Assembly: GCF_002099425.1 (NCBI RefSeq)
Contig: NW_018343953.1
Coordinates: forward strand, 7,529,501 to 7,593,500
Origin: Phascolarctos cinereus
Taxonomy: Eukaryota > Chordata > Mammalia > Diprotodontia > Phascolarctidae
Reading direction: 5' to 3'
Length of the DNA: 64,000 bases
Below are positions 23,501 to 38,500 of this stretch, piece by piece; position 1 is the stretch's first letter, and every line of letters starts with the position of its first letter. Below the pieces are notes generated by a model. It searched no databases. It saw only the letters and a program-made list of their open reading frames with translations, and was not told the DNA's origin. The position numbers and the translations under genes were made by a program.

Positions 23501-26500
23501 TTTAAAAAGTGGTTTCATTACAAAAAATGAAAGAATATGAGTCAAAAATCTCATGACCTCAATGCTAAATCATGTAAAACAAATGACTGCAACAAAAGGA
23601 CATGCTGCATGTTAAAAATTTTTTTTTTAAAGATGCAAGATTTATTGTGTAAGTCAATAAACTTACAGCACTGTACCAACCAGGGAGAGAAGAAAAGATT
23701 TTTCATAGGAGATGGTCCCTGAGTTGATTTGAGGAAGCCTTTTAACCTAAGGATGGAAGGCAAGGGAAGGAGTACAATCTGGAAAGAAGGACAGAGATGG
23801 GAGGTAGAAGGGTGAATTCAGAGAACAACCCACATACCAGGGTGACTGGACCAGAGTACAAGTAGGGAGCAATGTGAAGTAAGTCTGGACAGGGAGTCTG
23901 GAGCCAGACTGAGAAGTGTTTTGAATGCCAAACTGACGAGCTGCATTTTAACTTAATGGCAATAAACAGTCCCAAGAGGTGTTTGGTGAGGCAAGTGCTA
24001 CAGGGTGACCCATGTTTTGAAAAGATTATTTTGGCAGTTGTGTGAAAGATGGATCGTAAGGGCAAAGGGAGAGAGACGTGACCAGAAACAGGGAACTCAA
24101 TGAGGGGGCTACTGCAATAGCCTAGGTGATGAAAGTCTGAAGTTAGATGGTGGTCACATAACTGGGACTGAAAAGGACTGATGTGACAGAAGTCTCAATT
24201 CTCACTAATGTCTGAGTATAGGTTGTGTCTACTAACACAAACAAAAACAGTTAATTGTAATTTTTTTTAAAAGTTCAAGCAAATTTGGTCTACAGACAGA
24301 AAGCTTCATAAAAACAAATCTTTCATATTTTAAAATGCTCCTTAATTAATAACTGCCAATTTCCTAAACTATGCAGAATTTAATCCAGAAATCTGAATGA
24401 CTGCACACTCAACAATACTTGATCAATCAACAAGCATTTATTAAACACCTGATGTACGTCTGAAACTCTTAATAGGTTCTGGGAATACAAAGACAAAAAG
24501 GAAACAGTTCCTGCTGTCAAGAACTGTATATTTTATGAAGAGAAACATTTTTAGAAGCAAATTTCATACAAAATTATGTACATATTATTACAGGGTAAAT
24601 TTGGGGCAAGAGAGCACTAACAGCTAGTATGATGAAGACAGTTCTCACATAGGTGATACTTGAACAGAGGAAGGAGAAGGCGCCAAGAATAGGGGATAGC
24701 CAGGACAAAAATGTGAATGTGGGAGATGGAGTATAATGTATGAAGAACAGCAAGAAAGCAGTTTGGCTGGACTGCAGAATGCAGGAAGGGAAGCCTTCTG
24801 TCATAAGGCTGGTGAGGGTCATTGTGAAAGGCTTTAAAAGCCAAACAAAAGAGCTTATATTTGATACTAAAGACAAGAGGCAGTTCCTAGAATTTATTGG
24901 GTAGGGAAGTGACATAATTTGACCTACACTTAAAAAAATCCCTTTGGCAGCAAGGTGTAGTAGGATGGACTGGAGTGGGGAGAGTATTGAGGCAGGGTGA
25001 ATGATGAGAAGGCTACTGTAATAGTCCAAGAAAGAGGTGATAACAGCCTGAACGGGGGGGGGGGGTAGCCATATGAGTAAAGAAGTCAGATATAAGAGTT
25101 GTGGAGACAGAAGTGAAACGACTTATGTATTTAATACAATATATATTTTCTTATTTCACAGCACAACTTATTTAAATACATACCTGGTAATTTCTGAGCC
25201 AGGTTTCTGATAGCCTGAGATTAATAACTCCTCCTCTTTCTCTTAATTTTGTATAGCACTCTACCAGTGGCTGAAGGATAAAGAAAACATATAGCTTAAA
25301 TAATATTTTCTGGACAGAAATTTAAGAACAGAATTTAGCAGGCTTTTTCATCATCCCAAATCTTAAGCATTCTATTATTCACTCAGCCACACAGAAAAAT
25401 CCACGTCAACCCAATATAGCATTACCTCTTTATAATGACAGTAGACAACAAAAGGCCTTGAAGGAGCAACAAATTCCAGCAAAGAAAGAGCCAGTGGAGT
25501 TGGGTGATATCGACTGGCTATAATTAAACTGAAAAAAAGGAAAAAAAAAGGACAAATTATTTTTCTCTTCAAGGAGAATATGCTATTTTGGTAAGACTTT
25601 AAAATTATTAGATACATTCAATTATATAAACACACAAAAGAAATCATTGAAGTAACTTTCTGGAAACTCAAACCAACAGAGGCTGCTTTTTGTTGTTGCA
25701 CAGTCGTTTCAGTCATGTCTAGCTCTCTGTGACCCCATCCTGCAGCAAAGATACTGGAGTGGTTTGCCATTTCCTTCTCCGGATCACTTTACAGATGAGG
25801 AAACTGAGGCAAACAGGGTTAAATGACTTGCCCAGGGTTACATAGCTAGTAAATTTTTGAGGCTGGATTTGAACTCAGGAAGATGAGTCTTCCTGATTCC
25901 AAGCACTATGCCACCTAGCTGCCCTCAAGGGTTACTACTTTCTCAATATTAAGGCTTAGTACCCACTGTTGGTATTTGGCAACTCTAAGCACTATTTAAA
26001 GATGAAACCAGCTTTGAAGATTTTCTCAAAATCATTTGGAAATTAATTCAAAACCATTTAAAATGGCCTTGCAGATGACCAAATCTACCTCTTCCCCAAA
26101 ATATCTAGGAGTCTATGCAATTTTTACTAGCCTTTTCTCCAACACCCAAGGTTAGAGCACTGATGTACCCAATAAGAATAAGCTTCATTTATCTACTGTG
26201 TTAATATGGTGAGAGGCAGTATGCTGTAGTGGGTAGTGCTGGCCTTAGAACCAGGAACACCTGAGTTCAAAGACTGACTCTGCTCCAGAAGAGCTGTATG
26301 TCCCTGGACAAGTGACTTACTTTCAAATCCTATAAATTGCAGAGAAAGTTACTGTCTCTTTTGACAGTGAAAGTTCCACTCCAGCAGCTCCCTATATCAC
26401 TGAAATCACAAGTTCAGTCTCTAGCCCAGGCTCTATCTGTAGTAATATGTCAAAAGCCTTATAATGCCTTTTAAAATCTGTACTTATGCCTAGACTGATT

Positions 26501-29500
26501 TCTTTTAAGTTCAGCCTCATATCCTTCAGGTGCATAAGGATACTAATCTTTACTCCCACTGGGTCACAGGATCATAGACCTAGAACTGAAAGGGGCCTCA
26601 GAGGGCATCTATACCACACTCTTCATTTTACTGATGAGTATTACCGAGGCCTAAAGATCTTCACTGACTTGCCCAAGGTCTCACACACAGTAAGTGGTAG
26701 AGCTAGGATTTGAACCAAGGTGCTCTTTCCACACCATCACTCCTTCTATGCAATCACTAGGACCCAAGTGGAACAGTCAAAAGAAAGAAAAAGTAGACAA
26801 AGTTGACCCAGACTGCTAAGTAATTAATTGAGAGCAGTTTAAATTTTCTTGTGGCCAAAGTAACTAATTCAAAGCAATAAAATAGCAATAACGGTGATGA
26901 ACAAATGGCAGGATGACTAGAATGACATTTTTTAAGAAACAAAAATATATAAGAAGCCATCTGTTTTTCTGGAACTTGAATAGTTTAGTGACTAATGTAA
27001 ATAAGCGATGTGCATTCAACAAGTGATATTACCCACACTCACCCATCTGCATTTCTTTCATTCAATAGAGTAGCAGCTTCTATCTGTCTTTTCTTCTGTT
27101 GTTCTTGTTTTCTTTGCAATTCTTGAATCTTGAAAAATAAAAATTTTTTCTTAAAAACTCAATCAACTGTGCTGACCCAGACATTTCACTGGATCTCCAA
27201 TCTACTCCAGGGTCACTTTAACTTTCTCTACCAATTCAGGCAGACCACAATAGTAGGAAGATGTAATTTAGGAAGCAGTTATAAAAATACCGAGGTATAG
27301 CATAGGAGATATCCAAATAACCTGTACAGTTATGTCAACAAATATTTATTAAGTACCTACTATGTGCCAGGCACTGTGCTAAACTACTTAGAGGTCATGG
27401 AGCATACATCTAAAGCTAGAAAACATAAATTTAGACCCCTTCATTTTAATCAGAAACTCTGACATTTGTATAGCTCTTTATAGTTTGAAAAGTGCTTTGT
27501 ATACATTATCTCATTTGACCCTTGCAACAACCCTGTGATGTAGGTTATTATCGTCATTTTACAGATGAGAAAACAGACTTAAAGAGGTGACTTGCCCATT
27601 ATCACATGGTTACTAAGTGTCAGATGTGAACCCAGGTCTCTCTTGACTTCAAGCCCATTGCTTTTTCTACTAGACACTCTAAGGATACTAACTCTCTAAG
27701 GATAAGGAAACTGAAGGCCAGTGAACTGAAGTGAGCTGCCCAAGGTCCCACAGGTAGAAAGCAGAAGGGAAGATTCAAATCTAGGTCCCTTGATTCCAAA
27801 TCCAATGTGTGTGATTTTTCCCCCATTACATCACAGAATTCTCTTAAAGATTAAAAAACGTTTTCTCCAATAATTGTGACATTTACAGTTTCAATGAAGG
27901 AATAGGGAGAATTGAGGAGAAACAACACCATGAGAAGGTGAGGGACCCTTACATAGTCTTTTTTATTTCCTCTTTCTTTGTGCTCCTTGTATTCTGGCTC
28001 TTGAGAAATAACTTCCATTGTCTCTTGTTGAGGATGGTTGTTTTCTATAACTTCAACAATACTTTCTTCCATCTCCTTTGGAGAAGTCTGTAGGTCATCA
28101 AGAAGAGTGCCATTGTTTTCTTCTACTGAGATACTGTCTTTGGACTCTGGAGGCAAAGCTTTGGAAGAAAATGTTCCATTTAGAAGACAGTTCACTTTGC
28201 CAAGGGGGAATTCATAAAGACTATTAAAGAAAGATTTTGGAAATCCAAAACAAGTTGTTGCTGCTCGAACAGGACCACCTCCCGGGTACATCTGAATGAT
28301 TGATCCAAAACCTGAAAGAAAAGAAACCACATCTTTAAAAGATAAAGGTACAGTAATCCATTGAGAGTTCCATATGAAAAAACCCAGAAAAAGTTTTTGC
28401 CAAGTTTCCCCCCACCACTTATTCGAAACAAAGAAATTTTATTAAATGATCTCAACTTGAAAACATGATAAGCTTATTCGGCCTTGGCATAGAAAAGATG
28501 CTCACTCCATGGTACCTCCCAAGGAGTTTTTAGGAGTCTGTTTTCACTGAGAGCTTCAAATAGGCTAGAACTAAATTTGGTATCATCTTAAGTCACCCTG
28601 CCTCAGGAGGAAGAGGACACAGTAGCTAACTTTCTGATTCCAATTAGGAATCCACAAACATTTCCAACAATATTTTGAAATTAAGGCAGCATACAGTATT
28701 CAGACCTGCTGCCAAAACAATTCAACATATTTAGTCTTAAATTCAAGTGTGAACAGTTTGAAATCTGGAACTTTCTTACCCCCCATCCGCTCCATTACAG
28801 CACCCAGCACCAAGCCTGCACAAGTTTCCATTACAATCATTTTATTGCCAGCATGGATATTTCCCAAGGTCAACATCTGGGCCAGTGTGTCATATCGCAT
28901 GTAGCTAAAGAAAAAAGAATGATTCCACCACTGTTACTCACATTTCAAAAAATACTTTGTTTTGTACTATTATGTAACATCTAGCTAATGGGTCACTAAT
29001 TATTTTTGAAGTGATAAAAGAACTCAGAACTCATGAAGTGGTAAAATACTTTGTACAACATAAGCAAATTCCCAAGTTTATTCAAAATCATGACTTTATT
29101 ATAATAAGCTACTATTTTCCATTACCCATGTTTTCTACTTTTAAAGGAAATATAGCTTACTTAATTTTTCCAGGTTCTCTTGCATAATACATAATTGAAA
29201 GAATACGGGTAGATGGCTTCACAACAGTAATGATTGCTTCATATCTAAAGATAAAACACACAAAAAACACCTTTTGTAGAGAACAAATGTTTTGAACCTA
29301 TCTTATTTCTACTTGAAACTTTGTAATACAATTCTTACTTTTTCTTCTTCTTCTTTATATATTTATCCTGGGCAAATTCTGTCTTATCTCGGAATGTTGT
29401 ACTATTTTCAATTAACTGTTGAACAATTTCCTATAAGAAAAGTAAGAGTTATTCCACATCGCACACCAAATAGTTAAAATTTTTAGACAAAGGAAAAAGG

Positions 29501-32500
29501 GTTTTAGTACATTTACAAAGGTCTAATTCTGGATCCTCTCACCTCATAAAAAACAAAGTATTAATTCAATTTGACACAACAAACATTTATTAAGCACCAA
29601 CAATGTACAAAAGACACTGTGCTGGATGCCAAAAATACGACAAAAATTACACCGTACAAAAGCCTCATGAAGCTGGGGAAATTACAACATGTACACAAAT
29701 ATAAGTACATAGAAGATGATTTAAGGAGAGAGAGAGAACATTAATAAATGGCAAGGGAGATAAGAATACAAGGGAAGGCTTCATGGAGAAGGCAACATCT
29801 GATCTTTTAAGAAGTAGAGATGAAAGGGGAGTACAATCCAAGAAAGGTGGATGGTCTATGCAAATGCACAGATGTGAAAGCTGGAAAATTGAATTTAGGG
29901 AATAGTTTGGCAGAAATATAAGTGTGCATGAGGAGGAATAATGGGAAATATGGCTAGAAAGGTATGTTGGAAGTAGGTTAAGGATGGTACTCAACAGGCA
30001 GAGAAATTTGTATTTTATTCTAAAGGAAATAGGGAACTATTGACAGCTTTTGAGCAAAGGCACAACATGGTCAGACCTGTGTCTTAGAAAGAATAAAGTA
30101 GAAGCAAGGAGAACAACTGAGAAGCTACTAAAATAGGTCCAGGCAAATGGGTGAAAGGGAATGGATACAAGGGATATTGCAGAACCAGAAAAGACAAGAC
30201 TTGGCAGCTGAGTACAGAAGAGGAGTGAAGGAGAAGAAAAAGGCAAGGATGATCATGAGGTTATGAATTTGGGTGACTGGAAGAACAGAGAAGCCCTGCA
30301 TAAAAAAGGTAAAGTTTGGAAAAGGGATGGGTTTGGAAAGGAAGAGAATGAGCTCTCTTTCAGCCATGATGAATCTGAGATGCCAATGGAAGAGACAAGT
30401 GGAAATGTCCAGTAGGCCGCTGACAATAAGTAACTGGCACTCAGGGGAGAGGTATGTAGATTAGGTTTCATTTACGTAAAGAGGGAAGAAGATTAGATTA
30501 CTAAGGGAAAAAATGATAGAAAGAAGAGAGAAAGGGGGCCAAGGATAGATCCATGCTAAGAAGTGTGGGGGTCAATAATAATAAAACAAACATTTAAGTT
30601 TCCCACAGAAGAAAAAAGCTCTCTTTGGTACTTTTAAATGAAGGCATTTCTTTACATGTTTATTAAGAGAAGAGGTAATAACAATAACAGTGCTTACACT
30701 TCACCTGAAGTTGTGTGCCTTAATTCACTAAAAACCAAGCAAATCCCTAAGTATATCTGGGCAAACTCTCAATATTACCTCTCCTTTAATGCCCTTGTCC
30801 TTCAAAGCTTTTATGTCATCTTGAGTAAGTTTCTGAGACTTTCCATCATCAACTATATTTCGATTATCAATACCAGCTTCTTTAGTTTCTAAAGGAAAGA
30901 GATCGATTCATTATATTCTTGTCCTAAAGTAACATTATAAACTTTTAATTCATAGGACAAATTTTTCACATTTAAAGTTGCTTTTAAAAAACTTGACCTA
31001 TGATTTCATCAGGACAGGTGAAGAATTTCCTCACCTATGCATATAAGCACCTTCTCTGCAACTTGTAGTCTCTGAGAGTTGCCTGGACCATAGAGAGGTT
31101 AAGTGACTTGCCTTGGATCACATAACCTGTATGTGTCAAAGATGATATCTGAACTCAGCACTTCCTGACTATGACACCATCTCTGTGCTCTATACCACAA
31201 TGCCTCTAAAATTTAATGCTTCTGAGATTAAATTATAATGCATAAAAAAACCTAGCTTTTAAAACACTGATAAAAGTTACACTTATTTCTTCATCCAAAT
31301 TAGAACAGTAACAATAAAAGATGAATTGGACCTTAAAGACAGTTTAGGTCTTCTTGACCCCAAGTCCAGTCCTCTATCCATTCCATGAGTTCATCAGATC
31401 AAACTGTCTTGTCTTATAGATGCAACTGGGGGGAGGGCGTGTGTGTGGTTCTTTACTCAGGGTTATATAGCTAGTTAGTGGAAAGGCTGGGATTAGAACC
31501 TAAATCTACCACCCAATTCAGCATTATTGGTACTACACTATGCTGAGGTTCTTAAAACTACAATCCCAAACTAATCTGGTATTTCTTAAAATAGAATCTT
31601 ACAAGCAAAGTAAGACAGCAGATTCTTCAAAAACCTCTGATTTGTAAGATCTTTTTGACTTTTGTAAGTTTAAGTAACTATTTCCCATACCTGAAAAACA
31701 AGACATACCTGAAGTGATCTCTTCCATCATCTTCTTGGGTTGAAGATTCCCACCACTGGATACTTCAAATGTAGTTCCATAACTATGTCCAATGACATTA
31801 TCCAAAAAAAACCACTGTTTCTCAAAAGTAACTTTTCTGAAAGAGATGAAAAAGAAGGCAGTTAATCAAATAAGCTAGTCATAGTATCATAAAGCTAGAA
31901 CCAGAAGAGATCTAGGAGCTCATTTAGTCCAGCCCCTTCACTTTACAGATGAGGAAACAGAGGCTCAAGGAAATTAAGGGACCAAGGTCACACAAGTAGT
32001 AATATCAGAGTGGGATATTGGCCTAGGTCCTCAGACTCCAGAGCACGTGTTCTTTCCATTATATCACTATGAAATGTGAAAAAAAGACTAGACAATTTTA
32101 CAATTCTTTTCATTCAAATGGTTCCTATGAATCAACAAAAATTTGCCAGCAAAAATCATTTCTGAATACAAAGGGCAATCAATATGGGGGGGGGACCAAA
32201 AACTTGGGGGTTTTTGTATAGGGAAAAGAAGAAATTGAAAAATGATGTACACAACAAAGGGTTTGAATAAGCAAATAATATCATATTACATAAAAACATA
32301 AGGCCTTCGTAAAAATAAAACAATGCAAGATCAGAAAAACAGTTGAGCTTAGCTGGTGAAGAAATAGTACAATTTCTGTTCATTTAAAATAACATTCATT
32401 CTTCTGGAATCACAGAAGTAGAAAAGACTTATACTTTAACCTCTTCCCTTCAGGCAGGTAACTAACCATCCAATATAGACATATTTACAAATATCATTGC

Positions 32501-35500
32501 TACTTTACAAATTTGTGAAATGAGTCTGACAATGATTTGCTGACAACTTAATGGAAAAATTTAGAAATCTTCATATAGCTCTGTGATATAAGTTTATTTC
32601 ACTGCAAATCAGAGACAAATGGAAGTTCTTCAAATAATGCTATGAAGATGAAGCAGCTATGGATGGAATACAAACCCTTTGAGTATTTCACTTTTTATCT
32701 TTGTATCTTTAGTACCTAGCAGTCCCTGGCATATAGCAGACACTTAATGCTGGTTGACTGATTTTTAGTTTGAAGAGAATACTTACTATTTAAACTCTTT
32801 TAAGGGCAGGGAGTTTTTGTTTTTGCCTACCTCCCCAGTATTTAATACAGGGACTCGCCAATAGTAATAACTTATTGACTGAGTGAGGAAGCATAGGATT
32901 GATTATAGGCATACCTTGTTTTATTGCACTTTGCAGATACTGTGGGAAGTTTTTTGTTTTTGTTTTTTTTTACAAGTTGATGGTTTGTGTCAACTCTGAG
33001 TCAAACAAATCTACTGGCACCATTTTTCCAATATATGTGCTCACACTGTGACTGTGTTATGCTGTGATAATTCTTACAATATTAACTTTTTCAATATTAT
33101 TATAAATGTTATGGTGATCTGTGATCTTTGATGTTATTATTCCAATTGTTTCCACAAACCATGTCCATATAAGACACCAAACTTAATAAATGTTACGTGT
33201 TCTGACTGCTCCACCGACCTGCCATTTCCCCATCTGTCTCCCTCTCTTCTCATGCCTTTCTATTCCATGAGACACAACAACATTGAAGAATATTACATAA
33301 ACTTAGTTGATAAAGTAGTAATACAGTTAAGGACTGACTCCAAATCTGAAAGAAGTTCTACTGCAGGTAAAATGCTATCAAGTAGCATTATATGCTGCAG
33401 AGAAATCTTTCAACATTTGGAAGGGTCAATTAATGTGGCAAACTTCATTATTGTCTTATTTTAAGAAACTGCCACAGCCACCCCTACCCTTATCAGTCAG
33501 CAGCCATCAACATGGAGGCAAGATCCTCCACCAGCAAAAAGAATATGACTCACTGAAGGCTCAGATGATGGTTAGCATTTTTTCAGCCTTAAAATATTTT
33601 TGAAATTAAGGTATATACATTGTTTTTTAGACATAATACTATTGCACATTTAACAGACTAAAGTATAATGTAAACCTAACTTTTATATGCACTGGGAAAC
33701 CAAAAAATTTGTGACTTTCTTTATTGTGACATTCTCTGTATTGCAGTGTCTGGAACTGAACCCACAATATCTCTGAGGAATGCTGTATGGATAAAAAGCT
33801 TAAAGAAACCTCAGTGGTCATCTAGTCCAACACTCTCCTTTTACAGACAAGGAAACTGAGGCACAAGGAGGTGAAGTGAACAGCTAGCATTTATATAATA
33901 TTAAGGTTTGCAAAGCATTTAAGAAATATCTCATTTTATTCTGAATAGCACCTACTACCTATAGGTGATTATCATTATTATCTCCATTTTACAGATAAGG
34001 AAGCAAAGTAAGTAAACTGCTCAGGGTCACACAGCTAGTAAGTGTCTGAGGCTAGATTTGAATTCAGGTCTTCCTGATTCCATGTCCAGCACTCTATCTG
34101 CTGTGCCACCTAGAAACAACTTACATTTATACAGTGCTAAAGTCTGCAGTGCTTTTTACAGACATTGTCTCATAGAAGCCTCACAACAACCCAGGGAGGT
34201 AGGTCCTATATTATTTTCACAGATAGACATAGATCTCTCTCTCTCTCTTTTTTTTTTTAGGCAATTGGGGTTAAGTGACTTGCCCAGGGTCGCACAGCTA
34301 GTAAGTGTCAAGTGTTTGGTCTGAGGCCGGATTTGAACTCAGGTTCTCCTGAATTCAGGGCCGGTGCTCTAGATATATCTCTATGTCAGATAGGGAATAT
34401 CTTCCCAACTCCCAATCCAGTGCTCTTTGATGTATCATGCTGCCTTAATATTTTACCAATAGATGCCTATAATAAGGATCCTATTTTTTTCTACATTTGA
34501 TGTTTCATATACTGGATTAAAATGATGAATAAAATAACTACTTTTTTTTTTTTTTGCTTTTAGGCAATTGGGGTTAAGTGACTTGCCCAGGGTCACACAG
34601 CTAATAAGTGTCAAGTGTTTGGTCTGAGGCCTGATTTGAACTCAGGTCCTCCTGACTTCAGGGCTGGTGCTCTATCCACTGCGCCACCTAGCTGCCCCTA
34701 AAATAACTACTTTCAAGCAAATCCTACATCAATACTACCACCTTGAATATAGTTGATATTTTCAGTGTAAGTAGTTCAATGTTATTCACTCATTTATCCT
34801 TAAATACACTTTTAAGTAGCAAGGAGACCAGTGTTTACTTAGCACAACGACCAGCACACAGTAGAAGTTTTATGTTTTAATTGATTGATTCAGAGATAGT
34901 ATGAAGAAGTGAGAATATTATGATTTCTTTTCATTGTGGGGAAACTGGGATAGATTACTGTGATTCACTCAAAATAGTCACTATAACAATAGTCCTTGTT
35001 TCTTGACTTCTAGTCCAATGCTGTAATCCATGTTTCTCAAGACAATTCAGGCATCTCAGAAGATAATTAAATGGGGTCAATAGCATCCGGTTAAGCAGAT
35101 CCTCCCTTATCTACACTCCTCTTTTGTAACAAATAATTAATTCCAAATGATATTAATATTTGTATATATCCCATTACCCCATTCCCAATCTTCTAAGTCA
35201 GCCCCTCCCCTTCACAGATAGATAAATGATTTTTATTCTCAGCAAAATGTAAGTCTTGAATTCTTTGAGGGTCCAGGGAGGACGGGTGATAACAAGAGAC
35301 TTAAGTCCTCTGTAGTCAGGCTAAGTTGATTAAAAAACAAACAAACAAACAAACAAACAAACAAACCTCTGAGAACCAATTACTAGTTGCTTTGTTTTTG
35401 GTTGCAAATTGTGGATCTTGCTTTTTAAATAGACAATATGCACCAAAAAAAATGTTTTCTCTTTCTTTTTCTTGTTGACAGGAAACAAAAATTAGGGACA

Positions 35501-38500
35501 AGGCACTAAGATGTAAGAAACAATGTTATACAGGTTTAAATCCATTCTATGGATCTGAAAACAATGCTAACTTTAATCCAAAAAGTCTAAGCAGGTTGAG
35601 AGCTCTCAAGTATTTTTTAAAATATTATTATATTTTATATTATATACAATATAATATTAATGTTAAATGCTGTTGTTTATAAAGAGATTAGCCTTTTCTG
35701 CTGGAATCCAAACTTGGCTGAACAAGGAACAAAGGGCAGAAGTTGCAGGGTTAAGTGACTTGCCCAGGGTCACATGGCTGGTAAGTGTCTGAAGCTGATT
35801 TTGAACTCAAGTCCTCCTGATACCAGGGCTCTATCCACTGAGTTACCTAGCCACCCTGAAAATAGTTAGATTTAGACTTGATGTGAGGAAAAACTTCCCA
35901 ACAACCAAAGAGCCATCAAAAACAGAATAGAGATTAGTGAGGTAGTAAAGTAGTGAGGCAAAGTGGATAATGTTGGACTTAAGTTAGGAAGATCTGAATT
36001 CAAATCCACATCAGATACTTCCTAGTTGTGTGATCCTAGGCCTGTGACCCTTAACTTCTGCCTCAGTTTCCTCAACTGTAAAATGAGGATGATAATAATA
36101 GAACTAGGGTCATTGTGTGGATAAATATTTGTAAAGCACTTTGCCAACCTTTAAGTGCTATATTTGTGCTAACTGTTATTATTATTTTAATGGTTGGCCA
36201 TAGGTTCCCAAAGTGAGTAATATACCCCTCTGTGGGGAGGGGTCCCCACTGGAACAATGGGGCGGTGGTGATAGTAGCCTCCAGTGTATTAGGGAACATT
36301 GAATAAAAATAAGGGGGTGGTGGAAGCATAAGGAAAGAAGAGAAGATAACAAAATTTTGAAAAACCATTTGTACATGTTTCATCTGTTGTGTAACAGAGT
36401 TAAAGTCGTAGTGATTACATTATTTTCCAAATAAATACACAAAATGCAAGCTATAACCCAATTAGTGGTCAAGTGCACTGACAGGTCTTAACAAGCAAGT
36501 GTTGGCAGGCAAGTGTGTCGCACATTGTTGGGAAGTCCAGCATACATCGGCAGGAATATGTGCGTGTAATGACTTGATTACAATAAACATCATATGGTTA
36601 AATGATGCAACATTGCACCATCAAAATTTCAATGCAGGAAAAACCCCACAAATTTACAATAAATCATTAAACTTTAAGATGCATCATTTTTTTAAAAAAG
36701 TTTTATATCTTTTTGAAATGACATAAATTTCAAAAAAACTCTAAAGAAAGAAAGTAGATTTTGGGGGGTGGGGGGCTGCATAATTTTTTTCTGAAAAGGG
36801 AGCAGTAGGCCAAATAAGTTTGGGAACCTCTAAGACAAACATTTCTTAGAAATGTCATGAAAGACACTATTTTCAAGCATGAATTGCACTGGATGGCTTC
36901 TGAAGTCCTTTTCAACTCAAAAAGATTCAAAGTACAAACAAATGTGTTCTCACATCTCAAGATTTGTTCTATTTCTAACCTGAAAGAGATTTTGGCCAGG
37001 AATGTAATGATTCTTCAGCTTTAACTCTTGGAGTTATAGGGAATGGTTCTGCTTATGAGCTACAATCATTACAGAAGGATCTCCAGCTCTGTCAAGGAAG
37101 AAAGACAAAAGACCAGGGGACAGAAGAGGGGAGGGAAAGAAATATCTCAACCAATTCCAAAATTATTACACATCTGCGGTTCTCCATGGGCCCTCCTGCC
37201 AACTTCAATCCTCAGAGCCAGCCTGGTTCTCCCCTCCCTTCTGTTGCTACTACCCTTTCTTCCCCTGGGGTTTCTCACCTCTCAGATTATCTGTTAGGGG
37301 GACACAAGTTTCCATGTCTCCCATTTCCCTCCTGCTACAAAATCACAGCCCATCTTTAGGTTTTAGAAGGATCTAACTAAACAGTGATTTAAAATAACAA
37401 AAGGGGGAAGTTACAAAATGACGATGTTTTAAAAGCCAAAGATATTAAGTATCTCTGATCTTATTAATCTCTCCCTGGGTCTGATCTCTAAGAGTTGTCT
37501 TCATTTTAAAGTTTCAATACTTCTTTTATTCTAAAGACAGGTACTTCTTCATTTACTTCCTTCTATTGATCAGAAACCAAAAGAGAGCTTCCTTTTCAGA
37601 ACTCAGATCCTAGGGTGGGCCAACATATATTGAATAACAACCTACTGGCCACACCTTGACACAAGAATAGATTCAGTTACATTTCAAAGAAAACCACAAA
37701 TGTATCTTAATATTAAAGGTCCCTAGGCTTCTGGCATCAAAAGTCATTTCTTTAGGTTCCCAATACTTGCAAGGCACCTTAGTAGACCCTGTAGGCTGTG
37801 GAAGATAAAGTCTGGCCCTTAAAAGGCTTACAATTTATCTGAGAAGACAAGTCAACTATAGAAAATGACAGAGGAGTAAAAGAAAAAAAAATTCTTTTGG
37901 CACAGGATATATGATTTCTTTGGTTTAGAAATTTCTACCAATGCAGGAAGGATAAGGTTAATTTTAATGTCCATAAATCACTATCAAGTATATATTATTA
38001 CACTCAATGCAAGCATTTATTGAAAATCCATTGTGTATGGAACATGAAGTTAGTTTTGGGGGAGAAAAGAATAAAACAAGATTCCTGCCCTCAAATAGCT
38101 TATAATCTAATAAAGATAATGTAAATTAGCAAATAGAAAGGTGTAAAACAACGTGCTATATCAGGTCAAAGAGCAAAAGGAATCTTGGGGGAGGGAAGGC
38201 AGGGAAGGGCCACATCCCAAATATAAAGAAAAATAATATTCTGTGCAAATAAAATTACAATAAGCAGTACAATAAGCTGATTCATTTCCTACTTGTCTGA
38301 ACAATTCTTATGCTCTTTGGCAGGATTATTATCCATGTCCCATACCCTACATATGGGTGTACCCCAAAGCTTTTTCTTGGATGTTCTTTTTTCTCTGTAA
38401 TCTCATTTTCACAGGATCAATTATCACCTCTATGCAGATGACTTAGATTATATATACTCAGCCCCATTTTCTCTCATGAGCTCTAATACTGTATCACCAA

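Noticed and set aside
33252-33464. 70-codon frame in TRMT6 intron 1
   Set aside because: Remnant of Tigger1 transposase.
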